From NCBI GenBank assembly GCA_045538305.1, contig JAZSRC010000054.1:1-64000 (forward strand): DNA of 64,000 nt, written 5' to 3'. Numbering within the stretch: position 1 is the first letter of the stretch; each line of letters begins with the position of its first letter. The notes beneath the pieces are model-generated. The model was not told the DNA's origin and ran no database searches. It was given only the letters and a program-made list of their open reading frames with translations. Below, piece after piece: positions 1 to 7,317 of the stretch. The DNA is from SFHK01 sp045538305. GTDB lineage: Bacteria > Bacillota > Clostridia > Christensenellales > Aristaeellaceae. Position numbers and translations under genes: made by a program.

Positions 1-2
1 GT

Positions 3-212
3 CCCTATACGCCGCGTCACAATGGTAAAGTTGAACGCAGTCACCGCGAAGATCAGAAGCGTTTTTATGATACCCACCGCTTCTGGTCCCGCGCCGACTT
101 TGGTGTGCAGCTAGCTGCACACCAAAGTCGCAGTAACTCCCGCCCTATGCGTCCTCTCAATTGGCTCTCCCCTAGAGACTTGATCTCTCTTTTCACCGTC
201 CAAGATCATTGA
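3..212 (+). CDS. IS481-type transposase, C-terminal end (cut by window start)
   Basis: An open frame enters from the left edge and stops with TGA at 210-212. Its first residues read PYTPRHNGKVERSHRED, the rve/IS481 signature that carries the last catalytic glutamate (the E of KVE) of the DDE triad. It continues with a segment like QLAAHQSRSNSRPMRPL and NWLSPRD, matching the usual end of IS481-like transposases. Only about 69 residues are visible, so the N-terminal HTH and the first two Asp cannot be checked. It probably marks an insertion sequence upstream of the polyamine operon; I could not identify its right terminal inverted repeat. Confidence 0.8.
   Translation, partial: PYTPRHNGKVERSHREDQKRFYDTHRFWSRADFGVQLAAHQSRSNSRPMRPLNWLSPRDLISLFTVQDH
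95..130. repeat. 36-bp perfect palindrome inside the transposase end
   Basis: Positions 95-112 are the exact reverse complement of 113-130, with no loop; the centre is AGCTAGCT. It lies in frame inside the transposase and encodes DFGVQLAAHQS. The IS481-like reading continues on both sides, so it is not a simple fold-back assembly join. Confidence 0.9.
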
Positions 213-315
213 CAAACCTACAGAACAGGCTATCTGCGCATACGGCCAGGCTGCCTGCGCATGCAAAAAACTGTTATATTTTTGATACTGTATGTTCAAA
301 TGTGAATGACTATAT

Positions 316-357
316 TATAATGTTTACTGAAAAGGTCGGAAATATAACCCGGAGGAT
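316..357 (+). promoter_or_regulatory. Probable potA promoter -10 box and ribosome site
   Basis: TATAAT at 316-321 is a perfect -10 hexamer. The -35 is poor (TTCAAA at 295-300 with 15 bp spacing is the best match). GGAGG lies 8 bases before the potA ATG. The stretch 213-315 between the transposase stop and this box shows no gene. Confidence 0.5.
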
Positions 358-363
358 TACGGT

Positions 364-1431
364 ATGGCCGCAGCGCTGCTGGAGATCAAAAACGTCAAAA
401 AGTCGTTTGGCGAAACGCAGGTATTAAAGGGCATAAACCTAACGGTACACGAGGGCGAATTTGTAACGCTGCTCGGTTCCTCCGGCTGCGGAAAAACGAC
501 CACGCTTCGCATCATTGCCGGGCTTACGCAGCCGGATGACGGCGCGATTTTCATTGACGGTACAAACGTAACCGCATATCCGCCCGAAAAACGCCCGGTG
601 AATACAGTCTTTCAAAACTATGCGCTGTTTCCTCACATGAATGTTGAAAAGAACATTTCCTACGGCATGCGCATCAAGGGGGCAAAGCGTTCGGTATGGA
701 AGGCGCGTGTTTCCGAGCTGTTATCGCTGGTACAGCTTTCGGGCTATGAAAAGCGCATGCCGCACCAGCTGTCCGGCGGCCAGCGCCAGCGCGTGGCCAT
801 TGCCCGCGCGGTGATTATGCAGCCCAAGCTCCTGTTGCTGGACGAACCTCTGGGCGCGCTGGATCTGAAACTTCGCCGCGAAATGCAGTCAGAGCTTAAG
901 GACATTCAGAAGCGGCTGGGCATAGCGTTTATATACATTACGCACGATCAGGAAGAAGCGCTCAACATGAGCGACCGGATCGCCGTTATGCAAAGCGGCG
1001 GGTTTGAGCAGATCGGAACGCCGGAAGAAATTTATGAGAAGCCGTCAACCAAATACGTCGCCCGCTTTATCGGACAGGCCGTGCTGTTTGATGGCTGCGC
1101 GGCAGACGATGGAAAGAGCGCGAAGCTGTCCTGCGGTACAGCGCGTTTGCAGGATCCGGTAACGCCCGGTAAAAAACTGACATTGAGCGTGCATCCCGAG
1201 CGCATCCGCTTTTCCACCTATCCCGCCATCGGCTTTGATATACCCGCCGTTGTAAAAAACCATCGCTATGCAGGCAGCATGATCAAAACCGAACTGACCC
1301 TTGAAACGGACGGGCGCACAATCAGCGCCTCGGCAGCCGCTATTATGGTTGATCTGCCCGCGCCGGGCACGCGCGTATATGTTCACTGGGACGAACGCCA
1401 TCAGGCCGTCATCCGGGAGGAGGACGTATGA
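364..1431 (+). CDS. potA: Spermidine/putrescine ABC transporter ATP-binding protein PotA
   Basis: ATPase subunit that powers polyamine import at the cytoplasmic face of the membrane. Walker A GSSGCGKT is at residues 38-45, the signature LSGGQRQR near 136-143, Walker B LLLLDEP near 157-163 and the H-loop ITHD near 193; a TOBE-type regulatory domain fills the last ~85 residues. The length of 355 is normal for PotA. GGAGG sits 8 bases before the ATG. The stop overlaps the potB start by 4 bases (ATGA), so translation is probably coupled. Being first of potA-B-C-D supports polyamine rather than another CUT1-like substrate, although substrate identity is inferred from the family. Confidence 0.93.
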   Translation: MAAALLEIKNVKKSFGETQVLKGINLTVHEGEFVTLLGSSGCGKTTTLRIIAGLTQPDDGAIFIDGTNVTAYPPEKRPVNTVFQNYALFPHMNVEKNISYGMRIKGAKRSVWKARVSELLSLVQLSGYEKRMPHQLSGGQRQRVAIARAVIMQPKLLLLDEPLGALDLKLRREMQSELKDIQKRLGIAFIYITHDQEEALNMSDRIAVMQSGGFEQIGTPEEIYEKPSTKYVARFIGQAVLFDGCAADDGKSAKLSCGTARLQDPVTPGKKLTLSVHPERIRFSTYPAIGFDIPAVVKNHRYAGSMIKTELTLETDGRTISASAAAIMVDLPAPGTRVYVHWDERHQAVIREEDV

Positions 1432-2315
1432 AAAAACGTGCTTCCCTGATGCTGCTTCCCCTCTGGCTGTGGACGATACTATTTGTCATTCTGCCGATGG
1501 GATATGTGCTGGTTCTGAGCTTCGTTTCGGGCGATGCGTTCGGCATACAGTATGTTTTCACGCTTGAAAACTACAAGCATCTGTTTTCGGGCGATATTGT
1601 AAAAACGCTTTTGGAAACCCTCCGCATGAGCGCCGTCACCACAGCCATAACGCTGCTTACCGCATACCCCTTTGCCTATTTCATGTCAAAAAAGGGAAAG
1701 CGCGCCAGAAACATCCTGCTGATGCTGATCATCATCCCCTTCTGGACGAGCGCGCTGATGCGCATGTTCGGCTGGCGAATCATCCTTCAGAATAAGGGCA
1801 TGCTGAATGCCTGTCTGGAAAGCATACACGACGCATTCTACTGGGTAATCGTAAAACTGGGCCTTATCGAAAAGGCGCCCAAATTTCAAAGGCTCAAGCT
1901 CATGTACACCGAAGGGCTTGTGATCTTTGGTATGGTCTATACCATGCTCCCATTTATGGTGCTTCCTCTGTTTTCATCCATCGAAAAGCAGGACCCTGCC
2001 GCCCGGGAAGCAGCCCGCGATCTGGGCGCAAAACCGGTTACGGCATTTTTCACCATTACGCTGCCCCTGTCTCTTCCGGGCATTATTTCCGGCTGCACGC
2101 TGGTGTTTGTGCCCTCCATGGGACTGTTCTTTATCAACAAGCTGCTGGGCGGCGGAAAAACCAACTACCTCGGCGACCTGATCGACTTTTACCTGAAGGA
2201 CGGGCGCGACTGGGCACTCAGCGCCGCGCTTTCCATGGTAGTGCTGGTTCTTACCTTCCTGTCCATGGGCGTATACAGAAGGTATTCCGGCGGCGAGGGT
2301 ATGGGGGTATTCTGA
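1428..2315 (+). CDS. potB: Spermidine/putrescine ABC transporter permease PotB
   Basis: First membrane permease of the polyamine importer, 295 residues with about six hydrophobic spans, the first right after the basic start MKKRAS. The EAA loop that docks the ATPase is visible as REAARDLGAKP near residue 190, in its normal place before the last two spans. It starts inside the potA stop codon and ends two bases before potC, so the three genes are one tightly packed transcript. About 10-20 residues longer than the E. coli protein, with a short extra loop after span 3. Confidence 0.92.
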   Translation: MKKRASLMLLPLWLWTILFVILPMGYVLVLSFVSGDAFGIQYVFTLENYKHLFSGDIVKTLLETLRMSAVTTAITLLTAYPFAYFMSKKGKRARNILLMLIIIPFWTSALMRMFGWRIILQNKGMLNACLESIHDAFYWVIVKLGLIEKAPKFQRLKLMYTEGLVIFGMVYTMLPFMVLPLFSSIEKQDPAAREAARDLGAKPVTAFFTITLPLSLPGIISGCTLVFVPSMGLFFINKLLGGGKTNYLGDLIDFYLKDGRDWALSAALSMVVLVLTFLSMGVYRRYSGGEGMGVF

Positions 2316-2316
2316 T

Positions 2317-3111
2317 ATGAAAAAACGCAGGCGCTTCAGGAAGCTGATCCCCAATCTCTATCTGATCGTTATACTGATACTTCTGTACCTACCCACATTC
2401 GTGGTGGTTTTATATTCGTTCAACGAGCAGAAGGACGGCCTCGTCTGGACAGAGTTTACAACCAAATGGTACAAAGAGCTCTGGCAGAACCGCCAGATCA
2501 TTGAAGCCATGAAAAACAGCCTGATCGTCGCCGTTTCCAGCTGTCTGATTGCCGCTGTCATCGGAACGCTCGGCGCGGTGGCGCTTGCCAGGCGTAAGCT
2601 TAAGCGGGACGGCATATTGGAAACGGTATCCTCTATACCGATCATGCTGCCTGAAATTGTTCTGGGGCTTGCATTTCTGGTTACATTTTCCTTAATCGGC
2701 CTGGAACGCGGCCTTACGGCGCTGATTCTGGCCCATTCCACCTTCTGCATACCCTACGTATTGATTTTGGTACGCACGCGTCTGACGGGGCTGGACCCGT
2801 CTTATGAGGAAGCCGCGCGGGATCTGGGCGCTTCTCCCTTACGCGCGCTGTTCACCATTATTCTGCCCCTGATCGCGCCGGCGATACTTTCCGGCGTATT
2901 TCTGGCGTTTGCCATGTCGCTGGATGACTTTGTCATTTCCTTCTTTGTCTCGGGCGCGCAGTCTACCACATACCCCGTCTACGTATATGGGCGCGTGAAG
3001 ACCAGCGTACCCCCTACGGTAAACGCCATGTGCACCATCATGCTTGGCGTGACGCTGATTGCCGTCGCGCTTTCGCAGCTGTTTAAAGGCAAAAACGACC
3101 GACATGCTTAA
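2317..3111 (+). CDS. potC: Spermidine/putrescine ABC transporter permease PotC
   Basis: Second permease of the importer, 264 residues, about six hydrophobic spans. The EAA loop reads EEAARDLGASP near residue 165. The motif LSLDD/VISFF-like stretch (SLDDFVISFF) near residue 200 is characteristic of PotC and its relatives. One base separates the potB stop from the start, and potD follows after 17 bases carrying a GGAGG site, consistent with a four-gene operon in the classic order. Confidence 0.92.
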   Translation: MKKRRRFRKLIPNLYLIVILILLYLPTFVVVLYSFNEQKDGLVWTEFTTKWYKELWQNRQIIEAMKNSLIVAVSSCLIAAVIGTLGAVALARRKLKRDGILETVSSIPIMLPEIVLGLAFLVTFSLIGLERGLTALILAHSTFCIPYVLILVRTRLTGLDPSYEEAARDLGASPLRALFTIILPLIAPAILSGVFLAFAMSLDDFVISFFVSGAQSTTYPVYVYGRVKTSVPPTVNAMCTIMLGVTLIAVALSQLFKGKNDRHA

Positions 3112-3128
3112 CAGGAGGGATTCCATCC

Positions 3129-4211
3129 ATGAAAAAGCTCACCGCCCTATTATTGGTTTTCACACTGGTACTCTCATTCATTCCCGCATTCGCATCCATT
3201 GAAACCGCCGGACAAATCGCGAAAGAAGCCGCCGACAAGCTTTCTGAAGAAGAAAAGTTTGTAAACGTATTCACCTGGACCTACTATATCCCCGACGAGG
3301 TGATTGCCGAGTTTGAAAACTACACCGGCATCCGCGTGAATTACTCGCCCTTCTCCTCCAACGAGGAAATGCTGGGCGTAATCGGTTACTCCCTCGACCA
3401 GTACGACCTGATGGTCGTCAGCGATTATGCCGTAGCCGAGCTGATTGACAGCGGCTATCTGGCCGAAATCGATCGTACCCGCATTGCCAACTATGAAAAC
3501 ATCATGGACGGCTATATGGGTGCCTACTTCGACCCCGAAAACAAATACTCCATTCCCTACACCAGCGTATTCCCGCTGATTGCCTACGATCCGGAATCGG
3601 TGGAATTTGAAATCACCGGAATCGATTCTCTGTATGACGAAAGCTTTAAAGGATCGCTCGTTCTGGTAGACGAAATGCGCACCATTATCGGAATGGTGGC
3701 GCTGTCCCTCGGCTATTCGATCAATGAGACGGATCCGGCGCACCTTGCCGAAATCCGCGAAAAGCTGCTTATGCTTAAGGACAACGTATGCGTGTTTAAC
3801 TCTGACACCGCCCACACCGCGCTGGTGGCCGGCGACGCCACAGCCGGCGTTATGTACGGCTCCATGATCGTTGCGGGCCGCGATGTAATGGATATTTCCG
3901 TTGCCTATCCCAAGGAGGGCCTTTCCTGCGGCATCGATAACTACGTAGTAAGCAAAAACGCTCCGCATATGGACGCCACCTACATTTTCCTGAACTTCCT
4001 TCTGGACGGCGAAGTCGCCGCCATGGCGTATGAGCTGATCGATTACGCCAGCTGCAACGATATGGCTGCTGAGTTCCTGTCGGAAGAATATCTTTCAGAC
4101 GATACCATCAATCCGCCCGCCGAATTGATCGAAGGCGCCGAAATGGTTCAGACCCTGGATGAAGCAACCCAGCAGATTTACGTGGACATGTGGCTGGAGT
4201 TCAAGCGCTGA
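3129..4211 (+). CDS. potD: Spermidine/putrescine-binding protein PotD
   Basis: Extracytoplasmic solute-binding protein of the importer, 360 residues. A Sec signal peptide is clear (MKKLTALLLVFTL..., probable cut after AFA near residue 22). The mature part begins with the family pattern VNVFTWTYYIPDEVI and INDLDxxVVSDY-like region (YDLMVVSDYAVAEL). Unlike most Gram-positive binding proteins there is no cysteine lipobox at the cleavage site, so membrane tethering is not explained by a lipid anchor. It closes the operon; a rho-independent terminator follows 20 bases later. Confidence 0.9.
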   Translation: MKKLTALLLVFTLVLSFIPAFASIETAGQIAKEAADKLSEEEKFVNVFTWTYYIPDEVIAEFENYTGIRVNYSPFSSNEEMLGVIGYSLDQYDLMVVSDYAVAELIDSGYLAEIDRTRIANYENIMDGYMGAYFDPENKYSIPYTSVFPLIAYDPESVEFEITGIDSLYDESFKGSLVLVDEMRTIIGMVALSLGYSINETDPAHLAEIREKLLMLKDNVCVFNSDTAHTALVAGDATAGVMYGSMIVAGRDVMDISVAYPKEGLSCGIDNYVVSKNAPHMDATYIFLNFLLDGEVAAMAYELIDYASCNDMAAEFLSEEYLSDDTINPPAELIEGAEMVQTLDEATQQIYVDMWLEFKR

Positions 4212-4231
4212 GAAACGAAGAACACAAAAAT

Positions 4232-4271
4232 GCGGGAAGCCAAAAGTTTCGGCTTCCTGCGTTTTATCTTT
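4232..4271 (+). terminator. Rho-independent terminator of potABCD
   Basis: GCGGGAAGCC and GGCTTCCTGC (one G-T pair) form a 10-bp stem with a 9-base loop, followed by GTTTTATCTTT. It lies 20 bases after the potD stop. Confidence 0.85.
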
Positions 4272-4368
4272 CCGTTCCGAAAGAATCGGCATCTTTTATG
4301 ATATAGATTTACTTGAAAAAAACGATAAGCTTGCTGATTCAAAATCCGTGCGGCAAATGAGTGTTTTC

Positions 4369-5031
4369 CTATCTCTTTTTATAGATAACCAACTCCGGGT
4401 TCTCTCCGTTTTCTTCGTAACTGCAAACAAGCAGAAAATCCATATTCGCTGCTATACCAAAGCATCTGTTCCCGCCAAACTCACATTCAAGCTGACTTCC
4501 GAGATAAGTAGCGTTATCATCAAGAAATTTTGCAGTCTGACCGTTCGGTAGGCGATATTCCAAATTGATAAAACTACCCGACAACACATTAAGGTTTTCC
4601 ACCCTTGGCAAGCCCTCAACATGAAGCAAAGTATTAAACTCGCGGATAAGCTGTTGCTTGAACTCTTCAAACTTTTCCTTCCCGCCGAGCATCCTGTATT
4701 TTTCAAAAAAGTCAAGGGTATATTCACCATCTGCATAGCACCACTTGCAGTATTCCTCGTTAAAAGCGCCATCTTTTTCGTGGCTGACATTGTGATCATC
4801 AATGGGCATACCGCAGCACTCACAAACAAGCTGTCTTGGCGAGCCAAGCAGAGTGTTGATCGAAACATCAAACAGTTTCGATAGCAGCTTTAAAGTTTCC
4901 GTATTCGGAATGGTTTCTCCCGTCTCCCAGCGGGAAACTGCCTGGCGTGTTACAAACACTTTTTCTGCAAGTTCTTCTTGCGACATTCCTCTTTTATTTC
5001 TCAGTTCAAGAATGATATCTTTTGTTTCCAT
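4369..5031 (-). CDS. XRE-family regulator with zinc ribbon
   Basis: 220 residues. An XRE/Cro helix-turn-helix fills residues 5-61 (RGMSQEELAEKVFVTRQAVSRWE). A short zinc ribbon follows with paired cysteines at 70/73 and 95/98 (CECCGMP ... CKWCYADG). The C-terminal 120 residues are a domain I do not recognise, predicted mixed alpha/beta. GAGGTG precedes the ATG by about 10 bases. It is transcribed toward the potD terminator and stands alone. Its base composition looks more AT-rich than its neighbours, and with the recombinase remnant next door it could be cargo of a decayed element. DNA target and signal are unknown. Confidence 0.8.
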   Translation of the reverse strand: METKDIILELRNKRGMSQEELAEKVFVTRQAVSRWETGETIPNTETLKLLSKLFDVSINTLLGSPRQLVCECCGMPIDDHNVSHEKDGAFNEEYCKWCYADGEYTLDFFEKYRMLGGKEKFEEFKQQLIREFNTLLHVEGLPRVENLNVLSGSFINLEYRLPNGQTAKFLDDNATYLGSQLECEFGGNRCFGIAANMDFLLVCSYEENGENPELVIYKKR

Positions 5032-5125
5032 GGAATCATCACCTCGATATTATTATAATGCGGGATGTTCAGGTACACAAGCAACTCGCTGTTGCCGTCC
5101 GTTCGGCATATTGGAATTTATATAA

Positions 5126-5218
5126 ACAGTTGGTATAACCGGAAACATCTATGCTGATGTTCTTGCATCCAGCAGGCAGAAAACTGCCCAGTTGGTCGAA
5201 TTGAAGTTGGCTGAATAA
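5126..5218 (+). pseudogene. Tyrosine recombinase (integrase) C-terminal remnant
   Basis: About 30 codons in frame, ending TAA at 5216-5218, read TGNIYADVLASSRQKTAQ then a Leu-Glu-rich end. This is the usual extreme C-terminus of phage/ICE integrases, where the catalytic Tyr lies in a T-x-x-x-Y pattern (the Y of GNIYADV). A TAA at 5123-5125 and the lack of any upstream catalytic Arg-His-Arg region show that the rest is gone. It points toward the 3' end of rpsI, 138 bases away, as expected for the integrase end of an element inserted there. Confidence 0.6.
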
Positions 5219-5288
5219 CAAATGAAGGGGTATCTCAAAACAGAGGCCCCTTCATTTTTGCATCCAGTCACGACAAATTCACGACAAA
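5163..5288. repeat. Short direct repeats next to the integrase remnant
   Basis: TTGCATCCAG occurs at 5163-5172 and again at 5258-5267. Directly after the second copy TCACGACAAA is repeated at 5268-5277 and 5279-5288 (11-base period). Such paired short repeats beside an integrase stop are typical of arm-type binding or attachment sequences. Confidence 0.45.
5223..5259 (+). terminator. Terminator after the integrase remnant
   Basis: TGAAGGGG (5223-5230) pairs with CCCCTTCA (5247-5254), with an inner CTC/GAG pairing, then TTTTTG. There is no intact plus-strand gene before it, so it was probably the terminator of the lost integrase gene. Confidence 0.7.
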
Positions 5289-5305
5289 ACCCGCCCGAGG
5301 ACAAA

Positions 5306-5340
5306 GAAAAACCCCGAAAACCATTGTGGTTTCGAGGTTT
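5306..5340 (-). terminator. Rho-independent terminator of rplM-rpsI
   Basis: Read leftward, CCTCGAAACC and GGTTTTCGGGG form the stem with a short loop, followed by TTTTTC. It lies 16-50 bases past the rpsI stop. Confidence 0.8.
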
Positions 5341-5355
5341 TTGATTGTTCCCAAA

Positions 5356-5748
5356 TTAGCGCTTGGAGAACTGGGGTGCGCGACGTGCAGCCTTGAGGCC
5401 GTACTTTTTGCGCTCCTTCATGCGCGGGTCGCGGGTGAGATAGCCGGCCTTCTTGACCGTGCCCTTGAGTTCCTCATCCGCCTTAACGAGTGCGCGGGCG
5501 ATGCCGTGACGGATCGCACCGGCCTGGCCGGTGAAGCCGCCGCCAACTACGGTTACGATTACATCGTAACGGCCTGCGGTTTCGGTAGCTGCGAGGGGCT
5601 GGCGAACTACGGTCTTGAGGGTTTCGAGACCGAAGTACTCGTCGAGCGTGCGCTTGTTGATAATGATGTTGCCCTCACCGGGAACGAGACGAACGCGAGC
5701 GATCGCCTTTTTTCTTCTGCCAACGGCATTGATGTTAACTTCAGACAT
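5356..5748 (-). CDS. rpsI: 30S ribosomal protein S9
   Basis: Small-subunit protein uS9, whose C-terminal tail reaches the P-site tRNA. 130 residues, the usual length. The family landmarks are present: GRRKKAIARVRL near the N-terminus, GGGFTGQAGAIRHGIARAL in the middle, and the basic end RDPRMKERKKYG ... PQFSKR. GAGGAGGACGAAAA precedes the ATG. It follows rplM by 19 bases, the conserved rplM-rpsI pair. Its 3' end lies beside the integrase scar; the gene itself appears intact. Confidence 0.97.
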   Translation of the reverse strand: MSEVNINAVGRRKKAIARVRLVPGEGNIIINKRTLDEYFGLETLKTVVRQPLAATETAGRYDVIVTVVGGGFTGQAGAIRHGIARALVKADEELKGTVKKAGYLTRDPRMKERKKYGLKAARRAPQFSKR

Positions 5749-5767
5749 TTTTCGTCCTCCTCCCCGA

Positions 5768-6199
5768 TTACTTTACTTCGTATACTTCGGGCTTCTGGGC
5801 CTGATGCTCGTGCTCGGCGCCAGCATAAACCTTCAGCTTCTTGAACATCTTGTTGCCAAGCGGTCCCTTGGGAAGCATGCCGCGAACGGCCTTCTTCAGG
5901 GCGAACTCGCTCTTGTTAGCCATCAGAACGCGGTACTTGGTTTCCTTCAGTCCGCCGGGATGGCCGGTGTGGTGATAGTAAATCTTCTGGTCCAGCTTGC
6001 GGCCGGTCAGAACGATTTTGTCGGTATTGACGACGATGATGTAATCGCCGGTGTCAACATGGGGCGTGAAGGTGGGCTTATGCTTGCCGCGAAGCATGAG
6101 GGCGACCTGGGAAGCCAGACGGCCCAGCACAAGACCTTCTGCATCGATTACGTACCACTTACGTTCGACGGTTTTGGGTTGCGCCATATACGTGCTCAT
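5768..6199 (-). CDS. rplM: 50S ribosomal protein L13
   Basis: Large-subunit protein uL13, an early assembly protein; 143 residues from the chosen start MSTYMAQPKTVERKWYVIDA, the standard length. Landmarks are DAEGLVLGRLAS, GDYIIVVNTDKIVLTGRK and LPKGPLGNKMFKKLKVYAG. GGAGG lies at 6208-6212, 8 bases before the ATG at 6199; the open frame can be extended five codons to a TTG at 6214, but that would place the start within the ribosome site. First gene of the rplM-rpsI operon, with its own strong promoter upstream. Confidence 0.97.
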   Translation of the reverse strand: MSTYMAQPKTVERKWYVIDAEGLVLGRLASQVALMLRGKHKPTFTPHVDTGDYIIVVNTDKIVLTGRKLDQKIYYHHTGHPGGLKETKYRVLMANKSEFALKKAVRGMLPKGPLGNKMFKKLKVYAGAEHEHQAQKPEVYEVK

Positions 6200-6238
6200 T
6201 GGGTATTCCTCCAAATCAATATCAATACTGATGCATCC

Positions 6239-6257
6239 GGCATGAGGTCAGCATGCC
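6239..6257 (-). promoter_or_regulatory. Hairpin in the rplM leader
   Basis: GGCATG and CATGCC pair around a 7-base loop in the 5' leader, about 40 bases before the L13 start. A second small stem (CGCTC/GAGCG) precedes it. Firmicutes often carry an L13 autoregulatory leader here; I cannot confirm the family consensus by eye. Confidence 0.4.
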
Positions 6258-6306
6258 TAGCAAAACATCAAACGCTCGGGGCTGTGAGCGGATTGACACA
6301 AGCTAT

Positions 6307-6336
6307 ATTTTATACGAAAAAGACATCATTTGTCAA
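6307..6336 (-). promoter_or_regulatory. Promoter of rplM-rpsI
   Basis: Leftward, a perfect -35 TTGACA (6331-6336) is followed after 16 bp by TATAAA (6309-6314), or after 18 bp by TAAAAT (6307-6312). It leaves a leader of about 100 bases before rplM. Confidence 0.75.
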
Positions 6337-6435
6337 TCAAATCGTCAAATCTTAACGCATTTTTTGTGTTAAAAAGCGCTTTTTCGCCGTTTGAAGCCAC
6401 TGCTATATGCATAGAAATATACGAAAACAAAATAC

Positions 6436-6468
6436 CGGCCGCATGCGCGGAATCAACCGCGGCGGCCG
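6436..6468 (-). terminator. Terminator after the small membrane protein gene
   Basis: CGGCCGC/GCGGCCG and CGCGG/CCGCG form an almost continuous stem around a 6-base loop, with ATG bulged on one side. Leftward it is followed by GTATTTTGTTTTCG. It ends the 7183-6484 transcript. Confidence 0.7.
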
Positions 6469-6483
6469 TAAAAAAACATATCT

Positions 6484-6741
6484 CTATCCGTCAATCGACG
6501 GCTCTATAAGGTCGGGAAACACCCGATCATAGGCGGAGTCATCCAAAATCGGACGCGTTTCAAAGGGAACCGAAACGGGCGTTCTTGAAAGCTCGTCCTC
6601 ATCCTCATACGTGGCGTAGTCGATTGCGCCCGCACAGCCAAGAACGCTTTTCAGCCAGAGCCTGCACGCCAACAAGCAGAGGACGGCAGCAATTATCAGC
6701 GCGATCAACCGCGCGGCCCAGATTTTGCCCTGATTACGCAT
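6484..6741 (-). CDS. Small membrane-anchored protein of unknown function
   Basis: 85 residues. One hydrophobic segment at about 8-30 (ARLIALIIAAVLCLLACRLWL) after a short basic start suggests a single-pass protein with an acidic, Pro-rich tail outside or in the cytoplasm. I do not recognise the family. It starts 19 bases after the stop of the P-loop protein gene and is followed by a terminator, so it is the second gene of a two-gene unit. The ribosome site is weak, which leaves the start uncertain. Confidence 0.55.
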   Translation of the reverse strand: MRNQGKIWAARLIALIIAAVLCLLACRLWLKSVLGCAGAIDYATYEDEDELSRTPVSVPFETRPILDDSAYDRVFPDLIEPSIDG

Positions 6742-6760
6742 ATTCCGACAGTCTTTCGTT

Positions 6761-7183
6761 TCAGATTACGTAAGCCTTGATAAACTCGGGAAGGTCTTCC
6801 ACATCGCAGCTGATATTGATGATGAAGGAACACTTGCTGCTTTCGGAAAGCGCATTCAAACGGGTAAAGAAGCCTTCCATTTCGCAAAGCGGAGTTTTCT
6901 TTGCAAGCTTGAGGAAAGCATCCACGCAAACGAGCGTAAGGTCATAGTTTACAGCCAGCATTCCGCTGAGGAAGCCGAAGAAAACATCTGCCTCGCAGCC
7001 CTTTACGGCCGTATAATCGCTGGCATCCACAAAACGGATTTCATGGCGCAGATCGTAGATATAGCGCTTGTCATCGTCGATAAAGGCGATAACGCCGTGC
7101 TCAACCTTCAGTGCCTCGTTCGCCATATCGATCAGTCTCTTGGTTTTTCCGCTGCCCTTATTACCGGCAATTACCTGAATCAT
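6761..7183 (-). CDS. Small P-loop NTPase-like protein
   Basis: 140 residues. A Walker A motif GNKGSGKT is at residues 7-14, straight after the first beta strand (MIQVIA), and YDLTLVCVDAF near 80-90 looks like a Walker B strand ending in Asp. IAFIDDD near 32-38 is another acidic strand end. There is no recognisable partner domain and no sensor motif, so it is a minimal P-loop fold that resembles the small conserved ATP-binding proteins of Clostridia. Function is unknown. CAGGAGTGATATC precedes the ATG. Confidence 0.7.
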   Translation of the reverse strand: MIQVIAGNKGSGKTKRLIDMANEALKVEHGVIAFIDDDKRYIYDLRHEIRFVDASDYTAVKGCEADVFFGFLSGMLAVNYDLTLVCVDAFLKLAKKTPLCEMEGFFTRLNALSESSKCSFIINISCDVEDLPEFIKAYVI

Positions 7184-7277
7184 ATGATATCACTCCTGTT
7201 ACTGGTTTCGGTCGTCTGATTCTATTATACATTTTTATAGAAAAAAAGCAAGCCTGTAATACGGCGGCTTTCCGGCA

Positions 7278-7312
7278 GAAAAAGGACTCTCCCCGTTTAA
7301 CGGAAAGAGTCC
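7278..7312 (-). terminator. Terminator of the Nudix-to-GNAT operon
   Basis: GGACTCT/AGAGTCC plus inner CCG/CGG form the stem; leftward it runs into TTTTTCTG. It lies 6 bases beyond the GNAT stop. Confidence 0.85.
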
Positions 7313-7317
7313 CGGAC

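Noticed and set aside
5352..6355. Long plus-strand frames opposite rpsI and rplM
   Set aside because: They mirror conserved ribosomal protein genes on the other strand and have no ribosome sites.
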